This document shows, one piece after another, positions 9,943-18,050 of a stretch of 64,000 nucleotides of DNA (its first letter is position 1; every line of letters begins with the position of its first letter). This stretch comes from Candidatus Saccharimonadota bacterium (GTDB lineage: Bacteria; Patescibacteriota; Saccharimonadia; Saccharimonadales; Saccharimonadaceae): NCBI GenBank assembly GCA_030528625.1, contig JAUMYN010000001.1, positions 124,001-188,000 on the forward strand, read 5' to 3'. The translations under genes and the position numbers were made by a program. Under the pieces are notes generated by a model, which had not been told where the DNA came from, did not search any database, and was given only the letters and a program-made list of their open reading frames with translations.

Positions 9943-10647
9943 ATGGGAGATAAAATTACACTAAATGTGCAGGCGCGCGACGTCCACGGTAAGAAGGTGG
10001 CGCACTTGCGAAAAGAGGGGCTGGTGCCAGGCGTGGTCTATGGCGCAGGTATGGAAGCGGTCAGTGTGCAGGCGGCTGAAGGTGAGGTTGCCAAGGTGTT
10101 CCAGGCAGCGGGCAAGCATACACCAGTACACCTGACAGGTAGTAAGCGGCGCATCGCTATGATCAAGTCGGTTGATCGCCATCCGGCCAAGCACACCATC
10201 CGCCACGTGGCCCTTCATGCGGTGCGGGCTGATGAACCGGTGGTCGCAGAGGTGCCGATTCGCTTGAGTGGCCAGGGCGAGTCTGAGGCTGAGAAGGCAG
10301 GTCTGGTCATCTTACAGGCTATCGAAAAAGTTGAAGTAAAGGCACTGCCGATGGAGCTGCCAGAGGCGCTGGAGGTGTCAATCCTGGAGCTGAAGGAAGC
10401 GGGCGACCGCGTGACCATCGGTGATATTGCGCTACCGGCTGGCGTTGAACTGGTGGATAATGACGACGGCCGCGAAGGCACCGAGGATGATGACGTCACG
10501 GTGCGCGACCTAGTGGTAGCCAGCGTTTACGAGCCAAGCGCCTTGCAGGCTGCCAACGAAGCTGCCGCTGGCGACGCTGAATCAGCGGATGCCGAGGAAG
10601 TAGCAGCTGACAAGGGTGGCGAAGAAGCGCCAAGCGCCGACGCCTAG
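9943..10647 (+). CDS. rplY: Large ribosomal subunit protein bL25 (CTC type)
   Basis: 5S-rRNA-binding protein. The N-terminal L25 domain (about 1-90) begins LNVQARDVHGKKVAHLRKEG and includes LVPGVVYG; the beta domain of the long CTC/TL5 form follows (VEVKALPMELPEALEVS). The C-terminus is a strongly acidic, Ala-rich tail (about 195-234). Start ATG 9943 is preceded by GGGAG and matches the family N-terminus, whereas the longer upstream reading contains the promoter. A hairpin terminator follows. Confidence 0.95.
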   Translation: MGDKITLNVQARDVHGKKVAHLRKEGLVPGVVYGAGMEAVSVQAAEGEVAKVFQAAGKHTPVHLTGSKRRIAMIKSVDRHPAKHTIRHVALHAVRADEPVVAEVPIRLSGQGESEAEKAGLVILQAIEKVEVKALPMELPEALEVSILELKEAGDRVTIGDIALPAGVELVDNDDGREGTEDDDVTVRDLVVASVYEPSALQAANEAAAGDAESADAEEVAADKGGEEAPSADA

Positions 10648-10668
10648 ATTTTCGGGTAAGTACAGCAG

Positions 10669-10698
10669 ACCTCTCGCCTGTTACGGGCGGGAGGTTTT
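10669..10698 (+). terminator. Terminator between rplY and the convergent ABC gene
   Basis: Ten-base stem ACCTCTCGCC / GGCGGGAGGT with one T:G wobble, followed by TTTT. It may serve both converging transcripts. Confidence 0.75.
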
Positions 10699-12505
10699 AT
10701 GATGGCTCGTCGGTGGTCAAAAATCCGCCCGACTGATGCTGCCACAGCTTGGCGTAGTGACCGCCGCGGGCCAGCAGCTCCTCATGGGTACCGTCTTCGA
10801 CGATGCGCCCCTCATCGAGCACCACGATACGATCCATCTTCGCAATGGTACTCAGCCTGTGCGCAATCACAATCGCCGTGCGGTCCTTCATCAAGGTCTC
10901 CAACGACTGCTGAATAAGTTTTTCCGACTCCGAGTCGAGCGCGCTCGTCGCCTCATCCAGCACTAGAATTGGCGCATCTTTGAGAATGGCCCGCGCAATA
11001 GCGATGCGCTGCCGCTGCCCGCCACTGAGTTTGACCCCACGCTCACCGACGACCGTGTCCAGTCCCTGCGGCAGTTTGCTGATAAACTCCAAAGCATGTG
11101 CCTGCTGGGCAGCACGTCGAATCTCCGCCTCGGTTGCATCCAGATTGCCGTACATAATATTGTCGCGCAATGAGCGGTGAAACAGTAGTGGCTCTTGCGG
11201 TACGTAAGCAATCGCTTCACGCAAACTCCGCTGCGACACGCGCCGCACATCTTGCCCGTCAATCTCCAGCGCGCCGCTCGTCACATCATCAAACCGCAGT
11301 AGTAGACGCGTTAGCGTCGTCTTCCCGGAGCCCGACACGCCCACCACGCCGACCTTCTGGCCCGGCTGGATGCTCAGGTTAAACTGTTTTAGCACCATAT
11401 CTTGCCCATCAGGATAACGATAATCGACTTCCTTCAGGTTAATCGCTCCTCTGGAAACGTGCAGTCGCCGGGCGCGCTTGGTGTCGGTGATGGCATTTTC
11501 AGAAAGGAGAATGTCCGTCATCGGCGCCGCCTCTAGAAGGATCTTGTCATAGCCATTCACCAGATCGCCAAGGCTAAAAATTTGCGTGGCGACGCGCTGT
11601 AGATACGCCACTACGAAAATCGCTGCCCCAAGGTCAATCGCTCCATGTAGCAACAGCTGCGCCATCACCGCGATAGCCGCAATCTGCACCCCCGTCATCA
11701 TCAGCAGCCGACCTGATCCTTCGGCCGCCATCAGTCTGAAGTCGCGGTGATGAATATCGCGGTACCGGGCGCTCAGTCTGGCAATCGACGACTGCTCATG
11801 TGCCTCGCGAGCAAACGTTTTGACGATCAAATTATTACTAATGACATCAGCTGTCGCACCATTCAGTTCGGCGATGGTTTCTTTGCGCGCTTTGCGCAGC
11901 GGCGTGCGCAACTTGATAGAGAGGCGCACCTGCGCAAGTAACAGTACTAGAATACCCAGAACGATACCGCCCATTAGCGGGCTATGCAGAAAAATCAGTA
12001 CAATACCGATGCCGAAGGTCAGTAAGAAACGCAAAGTCTGAATGACAAAGAGATTGTGCAGGCTCGTGTAGGCATTGACGAAGTCGAGAAATTTGCCCGT
12101 CAGAGCACCAATTTTCTGCTCAGCAAAAAACGCCTGGTCTTTCATGAGGAGCTGCGCGAGGGTATTGTCTACCAGCGCCTTTCGTACGTGTGCTTCATGC
12201 TAGGTGATAGCCTGAAAACCAATGAAATTGCTGATGACGCCACTTAAGCCAACTATTACTGCCAACCAGAGTAGTTGCGATAACTGTCCGTGATCACCCG
12301 TCGCAAATATCCCGATAGCCAGGGATAGTACATATGGTATGAGGGAATCAAGTAATAGCGCCGCCAACGGTATGCAGATAACAGCGAGCCAGAAACTAAC
12401 GCGGTGCCGTTGCGCCTGTTGCCAATATAGTCGAACCGTCTCCCTGGCGTTGATAGCTTTAGTCTTCGATAAACCCGCCCGACTGATGTTTCCAGAGCGT
12501 AGCAT
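10697..12505 (-). pseudogene. ABC exporter (permease-ATPase), interrupted by in-frame UAG
   Basis: Type I exporter half-transporter of about 602 codons. An N-terminal membrane region (12505-12203) ends in a TAG at 12202-12200. The same frame continues without any shift for 18 codons (HEAHVRKALVDNTLAQLL) into the rest of the permease and a full ATPase: Walker A GVSGSGKTT, Q-loop YVPQEPLLFH, signature KLSGGQRQRIAIA, Walker B ILVLDEATSALD, H-loop IAHRLST. One substitution (for instance CAG to TAG) would account for the break. The ATG at 12145 could give an N-truncated product. The N-terminal start is tentative and overlaps the upstream exporter gene by 47 bases. Not a frameshift. Confidence 0.85.
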
Positions 12506-14237
12506 AGGCCCCTTTCTTTTTGAGTAATGCTGCGTGCGTCCCATCTTCGACAATTGTACCATGTCCCATGACGACGATACGATCCATTTTGGCAATGGTG
12601 CTCAATCGATGCGCAATGACAATCGCCGTACGGTCCTTCATGAGCGTTTCGAGCGACTGCTGAATCAGCTTTTCTGATTCAGAATCAAGGGCTGAAGTCG
12701 CCTCGTCCAGCACCAGAATTGGCGCGTCCTTTAAAATGGCCCGCGCTATGGCGATGCGCTGCCGCTGCCCACCGCTGAGTTTCACGCCGCGTTCGCCAAC
12801 CTCAGTTGCAAATCCATCTTTCAGCTCCATGATAAAGTCGTATGCACCGGCTTTTTTGGCTGCGGTCTCCACTTCAGCGTCCGTCGCCTCAGGCCGTGCA
12901 TAGGCAATATTCTCCCGTACCGAACGGTGAAACAGCAGCGGCTCCTGCGGTACATAGGCGATCTGCGAACGCACACTAGCCTGTGTTACCTCGGCGATAT
13001 CTTGCCCATCGATACGAATCGCTCCGCTGTCAACGTCAGCAAAGCGCAGCAGTAGCTTGGTCAGGGTCGTCTTGCCAGAACCTGATGATCCCACCAGCCC
13101 CACTTTTTCGCCTGGTTGAATGGCCAGTGAAAAATCACGAAACAGCGTTGCGCCTTCGCCTTCATCGTGCGTAAAAGTAATATTATCTACGGTGATTGCG
13201 CCTGAAGTTATGCGCAGCCTAGTATCGCTGCGATCAACCAGTGTCGTATCGCGCGCCAGGATATCGGTCATGGCCCGCGCGTCGCCGATAATATGGTTAT
13301 AGGTGCGCATAATGCCATTGGTATTCCATAGCTCACGCGCCACGGTTGCGGTATAGGTAATGATGAGGTACACCGCCGACACCGACACGATATTATGCTG
13401 CGAGGCGTAGACGGCAAAGGCTACGGCACCAACCTTGAGGGCGGTGTTGATGGTGGAGTAGACGGTGCTGACTTTTAGAAAGCCGCGCATGATGCCCAGC
13501 GAGGCCTGTCGCCAGTCGGTGACGCGGTCGCTGAAGGCTGCCAGCTCGGTCTGCTCGCTGCCTGCGGCCTTGATGGTCATAATGTTTGCCATAGCGTCGG
13601 CTAGGCTGCCGCTCAGCTTATTGCTGGTGTCGGCTTCTTTCTTATTCAGGGCGGCCATAGGCCGGGAGCCGACATATACCACCACTATAAAGATGATGGC
13701 AATGATTGTTAGAAAGACAGCGTACTGCCAAAACAGGGTTGCTAGTATGGCGATAGAACCAACCAGCGAGAGCGCCAGAGGCAATATTGACCACATAATC
13801 ATGTCCCAAAAGCGTTCGGTTGCGCCAGCTAGCTTGCTAGTTTGGCTGACCAGCGATCCACCAAACGTGTTGGCGTGAAAGAACATGGTTTCGTTAGTTA
13901 ATTTACGAAAAATCCGCTGATACATATCGCGCTGCATGGCGGTCTCAAATGTCCAGACCAGATAAATCACTACGCGCCAGCCAATAACTTCCGACCAGAG
14001 CTGACTAAGGCCATAGGCAATCACCAGTGTCCATAGCGCGTTACTGTCAGATAGTCCGCCGTGCTGAATGCTGTCTAGTAGCCGCGCAATCAGCAGCGGG
14101 CCAACAAACATGCCGACACAGAGAGTAAGAGCGGCCACCACGAGAGCAAGGTTGCGTCGGGCTTTATATGGCAGCGATGCGCGGTAGAGTAATGTGATAA
14201 TGTCTCGATTAGTCTTTTTTTCAGAAGTGGTTTTCAA
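12459..14237 (-). CDS. ABC exporter, permease-ATPase fusion
   Basis: 592-residue type I ABC exporter half-transporter: six-span permease (about 1-330), then ATPase with Walker A GSSGSGKTT, Q-loop YVPQEPLLFH, signature KLSGGQRQRIAIA, Walker B ILVLDEATSALD and H-loop IAHRLST. It lies directly upstream of, and overlaps, the related interrupted exporter, so the pair probably forms a heterodimer. From SGGQRQR to DRIVV the two proteins are almost identical although their DNA differs at many third positions. Substrate unknown; lipid, peptide or drug export are all possible for the family. Confidence 0.92.
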   Translation of the reverse strand: MKTTSEKKTNRDIITLLYRASLPYKARRNLALVVAALTLCVGMFVGPLLIARLLDSIQHGGLSDSNALWTLVIAYGLSQLWSEVIGWRVVIYLVWTFETAMQRDMYQRIFRKLTNETMFFHANTFGGSLVSQTSKLAGATERFWDMIMWSILPLALSLVGSIAILATLFWQYAVFLTIIAIIFIVVVYVGSRPMAALNKKEADTSNKLSGSLADAMANIMTIKAAGSEQTELAAFSDRVTDWRQASLGIMRGFLKVSTVYSTINTALKVGAVAFAVYASQHNIVSVSAVYLIITYTATVARELWNTNGIMRTYNHIIGDARAMTDILARDTTLVDRSDTRLRITSGAITVDNITFTHDEGEGATLFRDFSLAIQPGEKVGLVGSSGSGKTTLTKLLLRFADVDSGAIRIDGQDIAEVTQASVRSQIAYVPQEPLLFHRSVRENIAYARPEATDAEVETAAKKAGAYDFIMELKDGFATEVGERGVKLSGGQRQRIAIARAILKDAPILVLDEATSALDSESEKLIQQSLETLMKDRTAIVIAHRLSTIAKMDRIVVMGHGTIVEDGTHAALLKKKGAYATLWKHQSGGFIED

Positions 14238-14453
14238 GAAAATGCTCCTTTAGTATAGTTATGTCGGTAATGGTTCTCAGAGGTTCGGGCAGAGGAACAT
14301 AAGAATAGAGGAACTTGCAGGTAAGTTCATAGGTACACTGTAGTATAGGCTGTAGAGCAGGTATTGTCAACTGTCGATAAAGTGTCGACCGCTCAATATC
14401 GAAAACGCGATACTCATGCAGTCAATAGGCTGGTTTTCAAACGGCACAGTCGC

Positions 14454-14462
14454 TGCTATACT
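14454..14462 (+). promoter_or_regulatory. Extended -10 promoter of the thioredoxin-like gene
   Basis: TGCTATACT with six bases to ATG 14469 and no Shine-Dalgarno site. Confidence 0.65.
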
Positions 14463-14468
14463 GGAGCT

Positions 14469-15005
14469 ATGAAGCGAAAACAGATTATCATTGCAAGCAT
14501 CATTAGTGTTGTAGCCATTGGCGGAGTGGCGGCAGCCGTGTGGCTGCTTCGTCCGCAGGCCCCAGCTAGCGAGTTGGCAATGCGGCAGGACGTGCCGCAG
14601 CAGGTTCCTACGCAGTCTCAATCGGACACTCCGACAACCCCAGTGCCTCAGCAATCGCCTGGTTCGCAGCAGCCAGCCCGTCAAAACAGTGGCCGCTACC
14701 TTGACTACGCCGAGGCGAGCGCCACTGATCGTTCTTACGGCAAGACCATTTTGTTTTTCCATGCTTCATGGTGTAGTGAGTGCAAGGCTTTTGATAAGGT
14801 GCTGCGCGAGGGGCCAATTCCAGCCGGGGTACAGATTTTGAAGGTTGACTATGATAGCCGCCAGGATTTGCGTCAAAAGTACGGTGTGACAAAGCAAAGC
14901 ACCTTTGTCGAGCTGGACGACGATGACGATGATGATCGCGACCATGACATTTGGCTTGGTTATGGCAAGGAAAAGTCGATCAATGCTATTCTGAGAAATC
15001 TATAA
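14469..15005 (+). CDS. Membrane-anchored thioredoxin-fold protein
   Basis: 178 residues: basic N-terminus and one membrane segment (about 5-28, IIIASIISVVAIGGVAAAVW), a Pro/Gln/Ser-rich spacer, then a thioredoxin-like domain (about 90-178) with the redox motif ASWCSECKAF. The active site should face the outside and could reduce or form disulfides in exported proteins. A run of seven Asp (near residue 153) in the C-terminal part is unusual. The start follows the extended -10 by six bases; an in-frame reading 35 codons longer crosses that promoter and is rejected. Confidence 0.82.
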   Translation: MKRKQIIIASIISVVAIGGVAAAVWLLRPQAPASELAMRQDVPQQVPTQSQSDTPTTPVPQQSPGSQQPARQNSGRYLDYAEASATDRSYGKTILFFHASWCSECKAFDKVLREGPIPAGVQILKVDYDSRQDLRQKYGVTKQSTFVELDDDDDDDRDHDIWLGYGKEKSINAILRNL

Positions 15006-15281
15006 GGTATCTGGCCGTTTTTGCCGCGGCTCCTCGTTTACCTCAGTAATTGGCAGCGATGCCGCGCTGATATCCATCGTTTGGGTGAAACGGTCGAGTT
15101 GCTGAAATTTACAGAACTTAATGGGCTGACCGTCGCTGGTCATCGCGCGGTAGTAATGATCAAACTGCCGCGTTTCGCCCTTAAAACTTTTGGCAGTGGT
15201 GGGCTGGTTGATGCGCACGATGTACCAATGGTCATATTCGGCCAAAATTCGCTTCATCTTTGCGTAGTGGTTAAACGCCAT
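15000..15281 (-). CDS. Hypothetical small protein
   Basis: 93 residues, no family recognised. No membrane segment; the middle (YDHWYIVRINQPTTAKSF, then FDHYYRAMTSDGQ) is rich in aromatic and charged residues and the C-terminus is basic and polar. Two in-frame ATGs exist. The downstream one is chosen because it lies six bases after TATACT, whereas the first directly abuts the hexamer. It converges with the thioredoxin-like gene (six-base overlap) and is divergent from the TspO-like gene. Confidence 0.5.
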   Translation of the reverse strand: MAFNHYAKMKRILAEYDHWYIVRINQPTTAKSFKGETRQFDHYYRAMTSDGQPIKFCKFQQLDRFTQTMDISAASLPITEVNEEPRQKRPDTL

Positions 15282-15287
15282 ACCCAT

Positions 15288-15295
15288 AGTATACT
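15288..15295. promoter_or_regulatory. Palindromic divergent -10 (AGTATACT)
   Basis: AGTATACT reads as a -10 hexamer TATACT on both strands. The minus reading is six bases from ATG 15281; the plus reading is 16 bases from ATG 15312, with AGGAGGG between. One symmetric element thus seems to start transcription both ways. Confidence 0.65.
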
Positions 15296-15311
15296 AGAGA
15301 TAGGAGGGTCT

Positions 15312-16160
15312 ATGTGGCTACAAAAATTATTTTCTAAAAAAGTGAAAGAGCAGCGTGGGCTGAAATGGGCCGTGGTGGGTGCCGTGGTGGCGACTATTGC
15401 GGTGAATGCCTATGCTAACATCGCGCGGCTAGGCGGTGCAAATACGGGCGAGATTTCAGCCAGCTACCCAAATTTGTTTACGCCAACAGGCTTGACGTTT
15501 AGCATTTGGAGCGTGATTTATGTGTTGTTGCTGGGCTATACAGTCTATCAATTTGCGGCCGTGCGGCGTAAGGCTGGCTCGCGGCTGGATGAAGGCTTGT
15601 TTACGGCGATCAATCCATGGCTGCTTGTATCGTGTGCGGCAAATATTGGCTGGATGTTCGCCTGGCATTTTCGGGTGATTTGGCTATCGATGATTTGTAT
15701 GCTCGTGCTGTTGATGAGCCTGGCGATGGTGGCACGCAAACTGCACACAGCATTCACCAAGCCGACAACGCGGCAGGATTATCTGTGGGTGCGGCTGCCA
15801 ATTATGGTGTATGTCGGGTGGATTAGCGTGGCAACCATCGCCAATAGTTTTGCGTTGGCGGTGTCGCTTGGTTGGAATGGCACGGGTGCGGATGCTGGCG
15901 GGTGGCTGGCATTCGCCTTGATCGGCGGTGCCTTGATTGGCCTTGTGGCAATGTGGCAGCAGCGTGACGCAGCCTATGGTGCGGTGTTCGTGTGGGCGTA
16001 CGGCGGCATCTTTATCAAGCATCTGGCAGAAAATGGTTACAATGGTGCGTATCCATCAGCCATTGCGCTCTTGGGTGTGTTGGTGCCAGTGTTGGCCAGT
16101 GCGGTGTTATATGTGTTTGTCGGGCAGTGGCAGCTTGAAGCTGGAAAGGGGCGTCGCTAA
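15312..16160 (+). CDS. TspO/MBR-related multi-span membrane protein
   Basis: 282 residues with seven to eight hydrophobic segments. The segment FTPTGLTFSIWSVIYVLLLG strongly resembles the TspO/MBR signature. Classic TspO is about 160 residues with five spans, so this is the larger variant seen in several bacteria. The family binds tetrapyrroles and sterol-like ligands; the ligand here is unknown. Start ATG has AGGAGGG four bases upstream. The stop is directly followed by the msrB GTG, so the two are probably co-transcribed. Confidence 0.72.
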   Translation: MWLQKLFSKKVKEQRGLKWAVVGAVVATIAVNAYANIARLGGANTGEISASYPNLFTPTGLTFSIWSVIYVLLLGYTVYQFAAVRRKAGSRLDEGLFTAINPWLLVSCAANIGWMFAWHFRVIWLSMICMLVLLMSLAMVARKLHTAFTKPTTRQDYLWVRLPIMVYVGWISVATIANSFALAVSLGWNGTGADAGGWLAFALIGGALIGLVAMWQQRDAAYGAVFVWAYGGIFIKHLAENGYNGAYPSAIALLGVLVPVLASAVLYVFVGQWQLEAGKGRR

Positions 16161-16541
16161 GTGCCACCACTCACGCCCGAAGAAGAACGCGTGATTATTC
16201 ATAAGGGCACGGAGCGGGCGTTTATAGGTGTACTTCTGGATGAGAAGCGGACGGGCGTGTACCTTTGCCGGCAGTGCGGCGCGCCGCTGTATCGCTCGGA
16301 TGATAAATTTAGTTCGATGTGCGGCTGGCCAAGTTTTGATGATGAAATTGACGGAGCAGTGACGCGAACGATGGATGCTGACGGGCGGCGGGTGGAGATC
16401 ACGTGTGCGGCCTGTGGCGGACACCTCGGCCATGTGTTTGAGGGCGAGGGTTTGACGCCGAAAAATATCCGACATTGTGTTAATTCGGTGTCGCTCCATT
16501 TCGTGCCTGACGAGACCACGCAGGAGGTGAACGATGCGTAG
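16161..16541 (+). CDS. msrB: Peptide-methionine (R)-S-oxide reductase
   Basis: 126-residue MsrB, which repairs methionine-R-sulfoxide. It keeps the zinc Cys pairs (CRQCG and [12 protein letters not shown]), the substrate-binding CGWPSF segment, and the catalytic Cys in [13 protein letters not shown]. It starts with GTG immediately after the TspO-like stop. The end overlaps the beginning of an msrA remnant by eight bases, the usual arrangement of a coupled msrB-msrA operon. Confidence 0.95.
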   Translation: MPPLTPEEERVIIHKGTERAFIGVLLDEKRTGVYLCRQCGAPLYRSDDKFSSMCGWPSFDDEIDGAVTRTMDADGRRVEITCAACGGHLGHVFEGEGLTPKNIRHCVNSVSLHFVPDETTQEVNDA

Positions 16542-16635
16542 TATCGTGCTGGGCGGCGGCTGTTTTTGGGGCGTGGAAGAACTGTGCAGTAACTGGCCTT
16601 TTCTGTACTATAATTACTCCCAAAAAGTAATCTAA
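16534..16635 (+). pseudogene. msrA: msrA remnant (5' end only)
   Basis: ATG 16534 reads [17 protein letters not shown], the hallmark MsrA N-terminus including the catalytic Cys in GCFWG. Similarity ends after about 17 codons; the frame then runs through AT-rich, non-homologous sequence to TAA at 16633. No other part of MsrA was found downstream. The breakpoint (about 16584) coincides with the beginning of the AT-rich leader of the XRE/membrane module, which points to a deletion or replacement. Confidence 0.8.
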
Positions 16636-16658
16636 ATATATCTTTTTGCAATTTATAG

Positions 16659-16687
16659 TTGACATTTTGCCAGCAATAGCTTACTAT
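16659..16687 (+). promoter_or_regulatory. Full -35/-10 promoter of the XRE gene
   Basis: TTGACA, 17 bases, TACTAT. It is one of the few consensus -35 boxes in the window and ends five bases before ATG 16693. A dyad ATTACT-N7-AGTAAT at 16613-16631 lies upstream and could be an operator. Confidence 0.75.
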
Positions 16688-16692
16688 TGAAG

Positions 16693-16938
16693 ATGAAAGG
16701 AGATAAGCGATTGTTTGGAAGAAAAGAAAAACAACCCGAGCCAGACAGGCGCCTGAAGCTCGCCCGCACTGCAAAAGGCATGAATCAGGCGGAGCTGGCA
16801 GAAGCGGTTGGCGTGACTCGGCAAACCATCGGGCTAATCGAGCTTGGTCGCTACAATCCAACCCTAAAACTGTGCCTTGCGATTTGCTGGGCGCTTGATA
16901 CAACGTTAGACGAATTATTTTGGGAGGAAATGAGATGA
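16693..16938 (+). CDS. XRE-family HTH regulator (small)
   Basis: 81 residues. A classic Cro/CI-type helix-turn-helix occupies about 18-72: RLKLARTAKGMNQAELAEAV, then TRQTIGLIELGRYNPT and a LDTTLDELF ending. Such short regulators typically repress their own operon with a membrane partner. The stop overlaps the next gene as ATGA, so translation is coupled. A TTG further in (16711) behind AAAGGAG is an alternative start. Confidence 0.88.
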   Translation: MKGDKRLFGRKEKQPEPDRRLKLARTAKGMNQAELAEAVGVTRQTIGLIELGRYNPTLKLCLAICWALDTTLDELFWEEMR

Positions 16939-17423
16939 GCAAATCGCAACAACCGATACAGGATGAGCGTGTCGCTATGGAAGAAAAGAAATATCGCAGC
17001 GAGGCGCTGCTGCTTATCGAGATAGTGCTTGTCTTGTCGATTGTGACGAAAGAATATATCCTGCAGCTGCCACCGGAATCAACGGTAACTGACTGGATAC
17101 TGTTGATTTTAGCAGCTGCTTACCCATTTGTGCGTGGACTATTGGCGGGTGGCGGTGCGGCAACACAGCATACGCCGCAGCGTCGTAGCAAAGTGATTCT
17201 TGGCTTGGTGACGGCATCAGCGGTACCGGCGGCGATTGTGATGCTGCTAAATTATCAACGCTATGGTAACTCAGGTCGAGGCCTATTTGACCCGTATTTG
17301 TTGGCTGTTTTTGGCATTGTGTTTTTGGCAATGATGATCTGCAACACCGCGATATATGGCTTGGCGCAGCTGGGTTCGCGCCGTGCTCAAAAGCGGATTG
17401 ATAAAGAACTTGGCAGAGAATAA
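16935..17423 (+). CDS. Hypothetical four-TM protein paired with the XRE regulator
   Basis: 162 residues, four predicted membrane segments (about 30-47, 56-75, 97-117, 129-150), charged N-terminus and basic C-terminus (RRAQKRIDKELGRE). The specific family is not recognised, but XRE/small-membrane-protein pairs with ATGA overlap are common in Firmicutes. Together with the truncated msrA upstream, the pair looks like an inserted two-gene module. A strong terminator follows. Confidence 0.7.
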   Translation: MSKSQQPIQDERVAMEEKKYRSEALLLIEIVLVLSIVTKEYILQLPPESTVTDWILLILAAAYPFVRGLLAGGGAATQHTPQRRSKVILGLVTASAVPAAIVMLLNYQRYGNSGRGLFDPYLLAVFGIVFLAMMICNTAIYGLAQLGSRRAQKRIDKELGRE

Positions 17424-17440
17424 AGCACAGTAATTCAGTG

Positions 17441-17472
17441 ACCGGCCATGTACTGCATGGCCGGTTTCTTTT
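17441..17472 (+). terminator. Rho-independent terminator
   Basis: Perfect ten-base stem ACCGGCCATG / CATGGCCGGT with a five-base loop, followed by TTCTTTT. The def promoter begins at its end. Confidence 0.88.
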
Positions 17473-17480
17473 GTTATAAT
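17472..17480 (+). promoter_or_regulatory. Extended -10 promoter of def
   Basis: TGTTATAAT with six bases to ATG 17487. Confidence 0.65.
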
Positions 17481-17486
17481 AGCGAC

Positions 17487-18038
17487 ATGGAACTCCTCTC
17501 GCTCACTCGATTTGGTAACCCGGTGTTGCGCGAAAAGGCGCGTGAATTAACGCTGGATGACATTCGCAGCCAGAAAATCCAGCAGCTTATCGCAAACATG
17601 CGGTATACGCTGCGAGAAAATAAATATGGCGTAGGGCTGGCAGCACCGCAGGTCGGCGAAAGTGTGCAGCTGAGCGTTATTGATATCAAGCCGACACCAA
17701 CACGGCCAGAGCTTCAGCTATTTAGCACCATTCTGATCAATCCGAAGATTGTTGCGTATCATGGCGAGTTGGAGCCAATGTGGGAGGGGTGTGTCAGTTG
17801 CGGTTCAAATGACGATATAGTATATGCGCAGGCGATGCGATATCCCGAAGTGACGGTGCAGTGGTTTGATGAGCACGCTTGCCAACAGGAGTAGAGGCTG
17901 AGTGGTTTTGTTGCGCATGTGGCGCAGCATGAGATTGACCACCCTGGTGGCACCTTGTTTGTTGATCGCATTGTGGACTCGACGACTTTTATGATGGCCG
18001 ACGAATATCGCAAGCGGGTCATAGAGCAAAAAACCTAG
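17487..18038 (+). pseudogene. def: Peptide deformylase interrupted by in-frame UAG
   Basis: The reading frame from ATG 17487 encodes deformylase motif 1 (YGVGLAAPQVG) and motif 2 (WEGCVSCGS, metal Cys). It stops at TAG 17892-17894. The same frame continues for 47 codons with RLSGFVAHVAQHEIDHPGG, which is motif 3 (HEIDH, two metal His and the catalytic Glu), and ends at TAG 18036. The truncated product would lack the metal site. A single base change would restore a normal 183-residue enzyme. No other def is seen in the window. Confidence 0.88.
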
Positions 18039-18050
18039 CAAGTGGCACAA

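Noticed and set aside
12146-12202. Frameshift in the second ABC exporter
   Set aside because: Translating across the break showed the same frame continuing for 18 codons into the next ATG, so it is a stop codon and not an indel.
15021-15311. 97-residue N-terminal extension of the TspO-like protein
   Set aside because: It is antisense to the small gene at 15000-15281 and ends before an AGGAGGG site at the family-like start.
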